NCBI GenBank assembly: GCA_902770835.1
Contig: CACXUM010000003.1
Span: 50,069-114,068, forward strand
DNA: 64,000 nucleotides
Source: an uncultured Bacteroidia bacterium
GTDB taxonomy: Bacteria > Bacteroidota > Bacteroidia > Bacteroidales > F082
Reading direction: 5' to 3'
The position numbers and the translations under genes were made by a program. Under the pieces are notes generated by a model. That model worked only from the letters and a program-made list of their open reading frames with translations, was not told the origin of the DNA and ran no database searches. Every line of letters begins with the position of its first letter. Position 1 is the stretch's first letter. Of the stretch, positions 17,418 through 25,844 are shown piece by piece.

Positions 17418-18172
17418 AAAATGTTATGGATTTTACAGGGAAGACCATTGTACTGGCTGGTGCTGGTGGCATCGGTGCAGCAACGGCAGAGTTGTTGGCT
17501 TCGCTTGGAGCAAGAATGATATTGCTTGATGTGGTTGAAGAAAAAATGAAAGAAGTGCTGTCAACTTTAGAGGGCGAAGGGCATACTTGCTATGTGTGTG
17601 ACTTTAGCGTTGTTGAAAGCATAGAACCTCTGCTAGCTCAGATAATAAAGGAGCAAGGTCCGGTTGACGGCTATGTTCATACCACAGGCATTGGAGCTGT
17701 AAGGCCATTGAAAATGTCTAAATACGATTTCATGTTGCGAGTAATGAATATCAACTTCTTCTCGTTTGTGGAAGTTGTAAGATGCCTAACAAAAAAGGGT
17801 TCATTCAATGCAGGAATGAATATTGTAGGAATATCTGCTGTCGGGGCTTTCATTGGTAACTCAACAAAAACAGCATATTGTGCTTCCAAATCGGCAATGA
17901 ACAGCGCAGTGCGATGTTTAGCCAAAGAACTTGCTCCGAAAGGGATTCGCCTGAACACCGTGGCGCCAGGTGCTACGGATACTCCTATGGCAAAAGAAGC
18001 AACTGATTATCGTGACGGTACCGATGAACAGAAGATCAATGCCATGAGACAATATTTGGGTACATGTCAGCCAGAAGACATAGCTGATGCGGTAGCATTC
18101 CTATTAAGTGATTTAAGCCGTATGGTAACTGGTACTTGTATGCCTGTGGATGGAGGAAAACTAACATCATAA
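17414..18172 (+). CDS. SDR family oxidoreductase (3-oxoacyl-ACP-reductase-like)
   Basis: 252 residues. LAGAGGIGAATAELL is a complete glycine-rich NAD(P) loop, VGISAVGAF carries the serine, and AYCASKSAMNSAVRCLAKELA the Tyr and Lys (Y-C-A-S-K). NTVAPGATDTPM and VTGTCMPVDGGKLTS complete the fold. It is translationally coupled to the SDR upstream, which is shorter and has a degenerate loop. Together they probably reduce a beta-keto thioester bound to one of the ACPs. The next gene is an ACP, 32 bp downstream. Confidence 0.9.
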   Translation: MKNVMDFTGKTIVLAGAGGIGAATAELLASLGARMILLDVVEEKMKEVLSTLEGEGHTCYVCDFSVVESIEPLLAQIIKEQGPVDGYVHTTGIGAVRPLKMSKYDFMLRVMNINFFSFVEVVRCLTKKGSFNAGMNIVGISAVGAFIGNSTKTAYCASKSAMNSAVRCLAKELAPKGIRLNTVAPGATDTPMAKEATDYRDGTDEQKINAMRQYLGTCQPEDIADAVAFLLSDLSRMVTGTCMPVDGGKLTS

Positions 18173-18204
18173 ATAATATTGTTCACAAATTAAAAAACTA
18201 GAAA

Positions 18205-18423
18205 ATGACAAACGAAGAAAAAATTGCAATGCTTGAGGATGTCCTTGAGCTTGATGGTGGCACTTTGAAGCCAGAAACCGAACTGAGCAGCATAGAAGAG
18301 TATGATTCAATGGCGAAATTGTCCTTGATAGTCATGATGGATGATGAATTTGGGAAAAAACTCACAGGTGAGCAGATTTTCAAATTCAAGACCGTAAAGG
18401 ACATTCTTGACTTCATGGAATAA
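18205..18423 (+). CDS. Acyl carrier protein
   Basis: A 72-residue carrier protein. Ser35 in SIEEYDSMAKLSLIVMMDDEF is the predicted phosphopantetheine site (DSM). FKTVKDILDFME is the final helix. It is the third ACP of the locus and is close in style to the one at 13282. The stop codon overlaps the start of the metallo-hydrolase gene by one base, implying coupled translation of carrier and hydrolase. Confidence 0.9.
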   Translation: MTNEEKIAMLEDVLELDGGTLKPETELSSIEEYDSMAKLSLIVMMDDEFGKKLTGEQIFKFKTVKDILDFME

Positions 18424-19004
18424 TGCTTGAGGTAAAAGTAGCCGTCGGACAGGTATTGGACTCATTAGTCTATATCTTGTCCGACGGTATTAGCAATGAT
18501 TATTATCTGATTGACATCGGTGACTTTGATGCCGCACAAAGCATCCTTCCTAAAGATGCCAATGTGCGAGGTGTCTTCATCACCCATGGTCATCACGACC
18601 ATATCTTTGGCCTCAATGAGCTGAAAATAACATATCCAGCTTGTGTCGTTTACGCGTCAGAAGAATGTGCCAAAATGTTGGCATCAGCCAAGGCCAATCT
18701 TTCGTATTATGTGGAGATGCCGGTAGAATACACTGGCGAGGTTTCTGTATTGCATGATGGTGACTGTATAGAACTATTTGATGATGTAATTCTTAAAGTA
18801 ATTGCAACTCCCGGTCATAATCCGTCATGTCTTTCTTTTTTGGTCAATGATTATTTGTTTACAGGAGATTCGTATATACCTGGAGTGAAAGTGGTGACGA
18901 ACTTGCCTAAAGGTAACCGTATTTTGGCACAACAATCGGTTGAAATAATTCTTTCATTGGCAGAAGGAAAAACAATATGTCCTGGACACGGAGAAAAACA
19001 TTAA
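18423..19004 (+). CDS. Metallo-beta-lactamase-fold hydrolase
   Basis: 193 residues of the MBL fold. His55-Gly-His-His-Asp-His60 is the metal motif; TPGHNPSCLSFLV and FTGDSYIP provide further ligands, and ICPGHGEKH the last histidine. Family members of this size include glyoxalase II-like thioester hydrolases. Sitting directly after an ACP (1-bp overlap) and before FabD, it most likely releases the acyl product from the carrier or edits mischarged ACPs. That role is inferred. No signal peptide, so cytoplasmic. Confidence 0.87.
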   Translation: MLEVKVAVGQVLDSLVYILSDGISNDYYLIDIGDFDAAQSILPKDANVRGVFITHGHHDHIFGLNELKITYPACVVYASEECAKMLASAKANLSYYVEMPVEYTGEVSVLHDGDCIELFDDVILKVIATPGHNPSCLSFLVNDYLFTGDSYIPGVKVVTNLPKGNRILAQQSVEIILSLAEGKTICPGHGEKH

Positions 19005-19013
19005 TTTAACAAA

Positions 19014-19883
19014 ATGTCAAAAGCATACGTATTCCCCGGTCAGGGAGCCCAGTTTGTAGGTATGGGCAAAGACCTTTATGAAAACAACGCAAAAGCGAAA
19101 GAACTATTCGACAAGGCCAATGAGATCCTTGGCTACCGCATCACCGACATCATGTTTGAAGGAACGAACGAAGACTTGAAGCAGACCAAGGTGACGCAGC
19201 CTGCCGTGTTCCTGCATTCAGTTATCACCGCCCTCTGCTTGGACGACTTCAACCCCGACATGGTGGCTGGTCATTCCCTTGGTGAGTTCTCGGCACTTAC
19301 CGCTGCAGGTGCGTTAACCTTCGAGGACGGCCTCCGCTTGGTCTACGCCCGTGCCATAGCCATGCAGAAGGCCTGCGAGGCGGCACCGTCCACCATGGCC
19401 GCCATCATAGGCTTGCCCGATGAGACCATCGAGAAGATCTGTTCTGAGGTCAGCAAAGAAGGCAACGTGGTCGTCCTGGCTAACTACAACAGCCCCGGTC
19501 AGGTGGTCATCTCGGGCAACGTGGAGGCCGTGAAGGAAGCCTGCACCAAGCTGAAAGAGGCGGGAGCCAAACGCGCCTTGCCGTTGGCAGTAGGCGGTGC
19601 TTTCCACAGCCCGCTGATGGAACCCGCCCGCGTTGAGTTGGCCAAAGCCATCGAGGCTGCTCCGGTGAGCAATCCTATTTGTCCTGTCTATCAAAACGTG
19701 GACGCCTTGCCCCATACCGATCCCAAGGAAATCAAAGACAACCTCCTGAAGCAACTCACCGCCCCCGTCTGTTGGACGCAGAGCGTGCAGCACATGTTTG
19801 CAGACGGCATGACGGAATTTGTGGAGTGCGGCCCAGGCACGGTATTGACGGGGTTGATTGGGAGGATACAGAAAAGCATGTGA
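19014..19883 (+). CDS. fabD: Malonyl-CoA:ACP transacylase FabD
   Basis: 289 residues, normal for FabD. YVFPGQGAQFVGMG at the N-terminus, the nucleophile Ser88 in AGHSLGEFSAL, an Arg near 115 in VYARAIAMQ, and GGAFHSPLM with the catalytic His are all present. It transfers malonyl from CoA to ACP, feeding the two FabH-like synthases. Base composition is noticeably GC-richer than the ACP and hydrolase genes before it and looks like a housekeeping gene. It may be the cell's only fabD, captured at the end of the operon, or a dedicated copy. A terminator-like hairpin follows at 19992. Confidence 0.95.
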   Translation: MSKAYVFPGQGAQFVGMGKDLYENNAKAKELFDKANEILGYRITDIMFEGTNEDLKQTKVTQPAVFLHSVITALCLDDFNPDMVAGHSLGEFSALTAAGALTFEDGLRLVYARAIAMQKACEAAPSTMAAIIGLPDETIEKICSEVSKEGNVVVLANYNSPGQVVISGNVEAVKEACTKLKEAGAKRALPLAVGGAFHSPLMEPARVELAKAIEAAPVSNPICPVYQNVDALPHTDPKEIKDNLLKQLTAPVCWTQSVQHMFADGMTEFVECGPGTVLTGLIGRIQKSM

Positions 19884-19991
19884 TGAGAATTGTTTTATGT
19901 CTTTAAGAAACAAATCTGACATAAATCTATCTAAATCTTTGCTTCGCCTCATCTTCGATTGAGGCGGAGCGTTATATGGAACTAATCTTGA

Positions 19992-20017
19992 GCGGCCTGT
20001 CCTTATCGGACGGCCGC
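19992..20017 (+). terminator. Hairpin downstream of fabD
   Basis: GCGGCCTGTCC and GGACGGCCGC-like arms form a stem with one mismatch around a short loop. No strong T-run follows, so termination strength is uncertain. The remaining 19884-20143 gap shows nothing else that I recognise. Confidence 0.45.
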
Positions 20018-20143
20018 TGTTGATGCATATTAGAAGAGCACTGAGTATGGATTTCGAAAATGTAAAGCTATTTTCTTGTGTATAAGTGTATTAAATACAT
20101 AGTACTATAGTTTATTATTGAGGTTATTAAATCAGATGTTTGA

Positions 20144-20682
20144 GTGCACGAATTGTGGCAGTATATCATCTCACAAGTAAATGTTGTCCCCCAAACGGTT
20201 TACTTAGGCATTTTGGTCTTATTATGTATTGGGACCATTGTGCTTTTGGCAGTTAACCGTAAGAAAGCGGTCCGTAGTATTGTCTGGCTGATTTTTTTGA
20301 ATTTGTGTTCTTTGTGCTGGGCATGACCGTTTTTTTCAGACCAACAGGCACCAAAGCAATGGTTTACCCTCCATTTTGGAGTTATGCGAGTGTTTGGCGA
20401 GATGGAGACATGACGGTGCTGCATGAAATCATACTTAACGTGGTTCTGTTTGTTCCTCTCGGTTTTTTATGGGGCATTTCATCCTCGAAGTGGCCGCGAA
20501 AATGGCGATGGTTCAGTGCCATGATATTGGGTGCCTGTCTTTCTGGAGTTATTGAGTTGTTGCAGTATAATTTCAAAAAAGGTTGCGTTGAGGTGGATGA
20601 TGTCATTCACAATACCTTGGGGTATGTGATAGGTTTTGCTTTATGCCGAGGTTGTGCGAAATGGTTTCAAAAACAAGTATAG
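20144..20682 (+). pseudogene. VanZ-like membrane protein, frameshifted at a T7 tract
   Basis: Two overlapping frames together give one VanZ-like protein. The first (from GTG 20144) encodes a hydrophobic segment ending in VRSIVWLIF, then runs into a stop at 20323. The other frame continues with FEFVFFVLGMTVFFRP, typical of VanZ, then HEIILNVVLFVPLGFLWG and GVIELLQYNFKKGCVEVDDVIHNTLGYVIG, the conserved core. The switch coincides with the seven T residues at 20292-20298; one extra T would restore a single frame of about 180 residues. This could be a real mutation, phase variation, or a sequencing error in the homopolymer. VanZ proteins are small membrane proteins common in glycan loci. Confidence 0.8.
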
Positions 20683-20805
20683 CATTAATTTAATACAAAT
20701 GTTGAGAACCAATCTTTTATGCCGCTAAAATAAACTCCTCAAACAGGGGAAACCTTCTTTGCTTTTTCGTGTTTATAGATTTATAAAAAATAAATACAAG
20801 TATTT

Positions 20806-22122
20806 ATGCCAAAAAACAGAATCTACCTCTGCCTAGCTCACATGAGCGAGGCTGGACTTGAACAGAAGTATATCCAAGAGGCTTTCGACACCAACTGGGT
20901 GGTGCCGCTCGGTCCGAATGTGAATGGGTTTGAAAAAGACCTCGAAGAATTTGTCGGAGAGAACAAGCGTGTAGTCGCCCTTTCAAGCGGCACTGCCGCC
21001 GTACATTTGTCCCTGATTGCCTGCGGTGTGCAGCCTGGCGATGAGGTCATCGTGCAATCGTTTACTTTCTGCGCTTCTTCGCACCCGATTACTTATCTCG
21101 GTGCGACGCCCATCTTCGTCGATTCCGAGAAAGACTCTTGGAACATCGACCCAGAACTAATGGAAGAGGCCATCAAAGACCGCATTGCCAAAACGGGCAA
21201 GAAACCGATGGCCATCGTGCCTGTGGCACTTTACGGTATGCCTTACGACATCGACCGCATCATGGAAATTGCCAACCGCTACGACATCCCCGTCATCGAG
21301 GATGCGGCCGAGGGCTTCGGTAGCCGCTGGAAAGGGCAGGTGCTGGGCACTTTCGGCCAGTACGGTGTGCTGTCATTCAACGGCAACAAGATGATCACCA
21401 CCTCGGGCGGCGGCGCGTTGATTACACCCAACGAGGACGCTTGGCGCGAGATTATGATGTACGCCACGCAATACCGCGAGAGTTATCCCTATTACCAGCA
21501 CGAGAAAATCGGCTTCAACTACCGAATGTCGAACATTTGTGCTGGAATCGGGCGCGGCCAAATGACGGTCGCCAACGACCACATCGCGCACCACAAGCAC
21601 GTCTTTGAACTCTATAAGGAATTGCTGAAAGACGAGAAAGGCATTGAGGTGCATGGCAACCCCGATGAGCGTTACGACAGCAATTTCTGGCTGAACACCA
21701 TTACCATCGCCCCTGAAATCCGCATCAAGGGACAGGAGAATGCTTACAAAACCGTGGTTAAAGGTGCTGTTGGAGGTGCGGCTGGTGTCATCCACGTGGC
21801 GGAATCGGCCACCACGGATTGCCAACCCAACGACAATGTGGAAGCCATGCGCGTCTATCTTGACGAGCGCGGCATCGAGGCGCGCCCGCTGTGGAAGCCC
21901 ATGCACAAGCAGCCTGTTTATCAAAGAGTTGAAAGTTCAGAGTTGAGAGTTGAGAGTTTGTCTGACGGCATTGTTTGTCAGACTTCAGACATGAGCGTTG
22001 CTTATATCAACGGTGTTTCGGAGGAACTTTTCAAAATCGGAATGTGTTTGCCGAGCGGTCCTTACGTTTCGGACGAGGATGTGAAATACATTGTGGACTG
22101 CATTAAAGAGGCAATCGAGTAG
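20806..22122 (+). CDS. DegT/DnrJ/EryC1/StrS-family aminotransferase with in-frame insert
   Basis: 438 residues of a PLP-dependent sugar aminotransferase. SSGTAAVHLSL holds the phosphate-binding part, IPVIEDAAEGFGS carries the cofactor Asp, and Lys195 in SFNGNKMITTSGGGAL forms the internal aldimine. RPLWKPMHKQPVYQ and LFKIGMCLPSGP are conserved late motifs. It probably aminates a 4-keto sugar nucleotide for the polysaccharide. Between those late motifs, about residues 375-395 (RVESSELRVE and following) look foreign and are encoded by low-complexity repeat DNA, making the protein longer than family norm. It precedes the Wza-like gene, from which it is separated by a terminator and a promoter. 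Confidence 0.9.
   Translation: MPKNRIYLCLAHMSEAGLEQKYIQEAFDTNWVVPLGPNVNGFEKDLEEFVGENKRVVALSSGTAAVHLSLIACGVQPGDEVIVQSFTFCASSHPITYLGATPIFVDSEKDSWNIDPELMEEAIKDRIAKTGKKPMAIVPVALYGMPYDIDRIMEIANRYDIPVIEDAAEGFGSRWKGQVLGTFGQYGVLSFNGNKMITTSGGGALITPNEDAWREIMMYATQYRESYPYYQHEKIGFNYRMSNICAGIGRGQMTVANDHIAHHKHVFELYKELLKDEKGIEVHGNPDERYDSNFWLNTITIAPEIRIKGQENAYKTVVKGAVGGAAGVIHVAESATTDCQPNDNVEAMRVYLDERGIEARPLWKPMHKQPVYQRVESSELRVESLSDGIVCQTSDMSVAYINGVSEELFKIGMCLPSGPYVSDEDVKYIVDCIKEAIE
21926..21990 (+). repeat. GAGTTGAGAGTT-type repeat plus hairpin inside the aminotransferase gene
   Basis: Tandem units of the form AGAGTTGAAAGTTCAGAGTT run from 21926 to about 21958. They are followed by a perfect 7-bp inverted pair, GTCTGAC (21960-21966) and GTCAGAC (21977-21983). 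The whole stretch is in frame and interrupts the otherwise conserved C-terminal region. Confidence 0.75.
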
Positions 22123-22153
22123 AAACAACTTGTTTTTCAGGTATTTAATAATC

Positions 22154-22189
22154 AAAAAACGGATTCGATTTAAATCGGGTTCGTTTTTT
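22154..22189 (+). terminator. Rho-independent terminator after the aminotransferase
   Basis: The arms AAAAAACGGATTCGATTT and AAATCGGGTTCGTTTTTT form a long stem with few mismatches, ending in a run of T. It lies 32 bp after the stop codon. Confidence 0.75.
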
Positions 22190-22261
22190 GCTTTTTGTCC
22201 CACCATCATTGTTTGCATCCGTTAATACACCACAAAATCAACAACATTTTGAAAAAAACGC

Positions 22262-22291
22262 TTGCGAATTGGGATTTTTGTCGTATCTTTG
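22262..22291 (+). promoter_or_regulatory. Bacteroidetes-type promoter for the wza-like gene
   Basis: TTG at 22262-22264 and TATCTTTG at 22284-22291 (TAnnTTTG consensus) are 19 bp apart, upstream of the ATG at 22349. This would start a new transcript for the export genes. Confidence 0.65.
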
Positions 22292-22348
22292 AACCGCAAA
22301 TGTAGTGATTCAATCAAAATAACTTATTGATTTAAAGCAATTTATATT

Positions 22349-23263
22349 ATGTATATCAACCAAAAAAACAAACAAGACACAAATGGCTTTGCCTCGGCTG
22401 CAAAAGCCATTCCTACCACCAAAAATCTCATCCTGAAATGGAACGGACTATTCGTTTTCGCACTATTGCTTCTGTTGTCGTCATGCGATGTATCCAAACG
22501 AATTACCTATTTCCAAGACATTCAAGGAAAGCAAATCACAACAAGTTCCGATGAGCACCCCACCCCTGAAATCCGCTTGCGCCCTGAGGATAAGATATCC
22601 ATTATCGTCAACAGCAAGGTTCCTGAACTGACAGCACTTTTCAATTTACCATATACTTCTCGTATTTTAGGTTCGACTTCTGAAAATGTAAGTGGCTCTA
22701 ATTATGGAACTTCTGGCTACACCATCAAAACAGACGGCACCATCGACTTTCCTGTGTTGGGTTTGGTGCAAGCCGCTGGAAAGACCCGCGACGAATTAGC
22801 CGCATACATCAAGTCGGAACTGATGGATCGCAATCTGGTCAACGACCCTGTAGTAACTGTGGAATTTATCAACTTGCAGTTTTCTGTAATGGGCGAGGTA
22901 AGAGCCCCTGGTTCATACAAGATTACCCGCGACCATATCACGCTTTTGGATGCCCTATCGATGGCGGGCGATTTGAATATCGATGGTAAGCGCGACAATG
23001 TGCTAGTGCTTCGTCCTGATGCTTCTGGTAACATGATTGCTTACAACGTTGACATGCGCTCGTTTGAAACCGTGCATAATTCCCCGGCATATTACATCCA
23101 CCAAAACGATTACATCTATGTTGAGCCTAACAAGAAACGCGCCAACCAGTCAACCGTCAATGCCAACACGGTAGAATCTGTTAGTTTCTGGATTTCTGTC
23201 GCTTCTTTCCTCGCATCCATGGCTACGACAGTTTCTATTCTTATGATAAGATGGGGAAATTAA
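22349..23263 (+). CDS. Polysaccharide export outer-membrane lipoprotein (Wza/SLBB family)
   Basis: 304 residues. A hydrophobic segment ends in the lipobox LLSSC (Cys near residue 47), preceded by an unusually long 30-residue leader, so an internal start is possible though no better ATG is seen. IRLRPEDKISIIVNSK and GYTIKTDGTIDFPVLGLVQAAGKT are the polysaccharide-export domain; SVMGEVRAPGSYKI begins an SLBB-like domain. A C-terminal hydrophobic helix (VSFWISVASFLASMATTVSI) would cross the outer membrane, as in Wza. It forms the export channel for the glycan together with the Wzc-like kinase encoded 45 bp downstream. Confidence 0.92.
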   Translation: MYINQKNKQDTNGFASAAKAIPTTKNLILKWNGLFVFALLLLLSSCDVSKRITYFQDIQGKQITTSSDEHPTPEIRLRPEDKISIIVNSKVPELTALFNLPYTSRILGSTSENVSGSNYGTSGYTIKTDGTIDFPVLGLVQAAGKTRDELAAYIKSELMDRNLVNDPVVTVEFINLQFSVMGEVRAPGSYKITRDHITLLDALSMAGDLNIDGKRDNVLVLRPDASGNMIAYNVDMRSFETVHNSPAYYIHQNDYIYVEPNKKRANQSTVNANTVESVSFWISVASFLASMATTVSILMIRWGN

Positions 23264-23308
23264 CAAATATTCGCTTAATGTATCAATCACGTCAATAATT
23301 CAAAAATC

Positions 23309-25837
23309 ATGGAAGAAAACAATGCAATTTCGGTGAAACAAGCCGAAACACAGAATGAACAAACCATCGATTTGAAAGCCATATTTTACCTTTGCCTATC
23401 AAGGTGGTATTGGTTCGTCATCTCCGTCGTGCTAGCACTTGCCATTGCAACCTATTATCTTCATAAGACCACACCGGTCTACACCCGCTCCGCCAAAGTG
23501 CTGGTGAAATCAGACGAGAGGGGCATGTCGTCCTATTACGAGGTTAGCGATTTTTCCGACATGGGACTGTTCTCCCAACGAGTAAAAATATACAACGAAA
23601 TGCTCGGTATCAGGACACTCGACAACCTCAAGGAAACTGTGCAACGACTGAACCTGAACATGAACTATACCATCGATGGCCGTTTACATCCCATCCTACT
23701 ATATGGCAGAACCCTTCCCTTGACTGTCGACATGGTAGGTATTCCCGAAAACGCCTATGCTGCTCTCGATATTCGCATTGAAGAGAAAAAAATTACCCTC
23801 TCTGACTTTGTCATCGGCGGCGAGAAAGCCTCAGGAAAAGTGACAGCCAAATTGGGCGACACTATTAGCACGCCCATTGGCTTCGTTTGTGTGAAAGCGA
23901 CCGATTATTACCAGAAAGGCGCAGACTATGACATCATCCATGTACAACATTTCGGTCTCGAAAGCACTGCACGCGGTTTCGGTGCCAGACTGAGTGTTGG
24001 CTTGGCCGACAAAAACGCCGACATCATGTCCCTCGTTGTTCAGGACATCTCCCAAAAGAGAGCCGACGACTTCATCAATATGCTGATTACCGTTTACAAC
24101 GACAACTGGCTGAAGGACAAGAACCAAATCATGGTGAGTACTTCCATGTTTATCGATGAGCGCTTGAACCTGATAGAACAGGAATTGGGCGATGTGGATA
24201 GCGACATCTCCACCTATAAGAGCGAGAACCTACTTCCTGATGTTAATGCGGTGTCGAATATTTACCTATCGCAAAACAAAACCACCACCGAACGCATCCT
24301 CGAAATCAACAACCAGATTTCCATCACCAATTACATTAAGAATATGCTGATTGGCGAGTTGGCGAAAAATCAATTGTTGCCTGCCAATACAGGTATCAGC
24401 AATAGCATCGAAAACCAAATAAGTTTCTACAACTCGATGATGCTTCGCCGCAACAACCTCGTAGCCAACAGTAGCGAAGAGAATCCTTTGGTGGCCGACT
24501 TGGACAAAAACCTCGCCGACTTGCGCCAAGCCCTCATCGCAAGCGTTGAGAACCAATTGGTGTCACTCAACGAACAATTGACAAGCCTGCGAGGCACCAA
24601 GTATAAAATCAACAAGAACATTGCGGCCAGCCCGGGTCAAGCCAAGTATTTGCTTACGGTGGAACGCCAACAGAAGGTGAAGGAGTCATTGTACCTCTTC
24701 CTCCTCCAAAAACGTGAGGAAAACCAATTGTCGCAGGCCTTCACAGCATACAACACTAGGGTCATTGAGCAACCCAACGGTTCCAATATGCCCACCAAGC
24801 CGAGAAAGTCTATGGTCAGGCTGATTGCCCTTATCCTCGGTTTAGCCATCCCGGGGGTCATCCTATTCCTGCAAGAACAATTGAACACAACCATCCGAGG
24901 TCGCAAGGATTTGGAAAAACTGACCGTACCCTTAGTGGGCGAGATACCGCTTGCCTATAGTCAGGCCGACCAAAAGAAAAAGAAGAAGGAAACCAAGAAG
25001 AAAATCAAGGAGCAGAAAGACCAAGAGAAGAAGGAAGGTTTTGCAGGCGGTGTTGTGGTGAAGGAAGGCAGCCGCAATGTCATCAACGAGGCATTCCGCG
25101 TGTTCCGCACTAATTTGGAGTTTATGAGCAAGGACAAAGAGTCCAACATCTTCATGTTCACCTCGTTCAACCCTGGCTCGGGCAAATCCTTCATTGCCAT
25201 CAACTCGGCCATCGCTTTGGCCATCAAGGAAAAGAAGGTGATGGTCGTCGACGGCGACATACGCCATGCCTCCTTGTCGGCTTATATCTTCTCACCGAAG
25301 AAAGGTATTGCCGACTACCTTGCCCGTCAGGAAGAGGACATTGAGAGCCTTATCATCCATAGTCACGAGTATCCCACATTGAGTTATCTGCCCGTGGGTA
25401 CAATCCCGCCCAACCCGACAGAGTTGCTCGAAGACAACCGCTTTGGCGAACTGATTGAGCGTTTCGGCAAGGAATACGACTACGTGCTCATCGACTGCCC
25501 ACCCATTGACATTGTGGCCGACCCGCAGATTATCAACAAGTTTGTTGACCGTACCATCTTTGTGGTTCGCGCTGGCTTGATGGAGCGCAGTTTGGTTCCT
25601 GAACTTGAGAACATCTATACACAGCATAGATTCAAGAATATGTGTATGGTGCTCAATGGCAGCACAGGCAACGACGGACGCTACGGCTATCGCTATGGTT
25701 ATCGCTATGGTTATCGCTATGGTTATCGCTATGGTTACAGATACGGCTACCGCTACGGCGGCAAGTATGGTTACCATAACGGCTATTATGGCAACAACAA
25801 AGGTGCCGGATACTATCACGAAGATGATGAAGAATAA
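23309..25837 (+). CDS. Wzc-like polysaccharide copolymerase with tyrosine autokinase domain
   Basis: 842 residues. Residues 1-560 form a Wzz-like chain-length domain with membrane helices near 32-52 and 508-525. The cytoplasmic BY-kinase domain has Walker A NPGSGKSF near 620, the second Asp motif VMVVDGDIRHAS near 645, and VLIDCPPID near 727. The tail (about 790-842) is a tyrosine cluster of seven Arg-Tyr-Gly-Tyr-like units followed by more Tyr, about 19 tyrosines in all. Such tails are autophosphorylated and dephosphorylated to control polymer length and export. A very basic Lys/Glu linker (residues 553-575) precedes the kinase. The cognate CpsB-like phosphatase is encoded 7 bp downstream. 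Confidence 0.95.
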   Translation: MEENNAISVKQAETQNEQTIDLKAIFYLCLSRWYWFVISVVLALAIATYYLHKTTPVYTRSAKVLVKSDERGMSSYYEVSDFSDMGLFSQRVKIYNEMLGIRTLDNLKETVQRLNLNMNYTIDGRLHPILLYGRTLPLTVDMVGIPENAYAALDIRIEEKKITLSDFVIGGEKASGKVTAKLGDTISTPIGFVCVKATDYYQKGADYDIIHVQHFGLESTARGFGARLSVGLADKNADIMSLVVQDISQKRADDFINMLITVYNDNWLKDKNQIMVSTSMFIDERLNLIEQELGDVDSDISTYKSENLLPDVNAVSNIYLSQNKTTTERILEINNQISITNYIKNMLIGELAKNQLLPANTGISNSIENQISFYNSMMLRRNNLVANSSEENPLVADLDKNLADLRQALIASVENQLVSLNEQLTSLRGTKYKINKNIAASPGQAKYLLTVERQQKVKESLYLFLLQKREENQLSQAFTAYNTRVIEQPNGSNMPTKPRKSMVRLIALILGLAIPGVILFLQEQLNTTIRGRKDLEKLTVPLVGEIPLAYSQADQKKKKKETKKKIKEQKDQEKKEGFAGGVVVKEGSRNVINEAFRVFRTNLEFMSKDKESNIFMFTSFNPGSGKSFIAINSAIALAIKEKKVMVVDGDIRHASLSAYIFSPKKGIADYLARQEEDIESLIIHSHEYPTLSYLPVGTIPPNPTELLEDNRFGELIERFGKEYDYVLIDCPPIDIVADPQIINKFVDRTIFVVRAGLMERSLVPELENIYTQHRFKNMCMVLNGSTGNDGRYGYRYGYRYGYRYGYRYGYRYGYRYGGKYGYHNGYYGNNKGAGYYHEDDEE
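25679..25762 (+). repeat. 12-bp tandem repeats encoding the tyrosine cluster
   Basis: Seven consecutive 12-bp units of the type CGCTATGGTTAT encode Arg-Tyr-Gly-Tyr (the last is Arg-Tyr-Gly-Gly). Units 2-4 are identical at the DNA level and the outer units differ only at third positions and one AGA codon, so copy number could change without altering the frame. Confidence 0.9.
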
Positions 25838-25844
25838 TTAGTAA

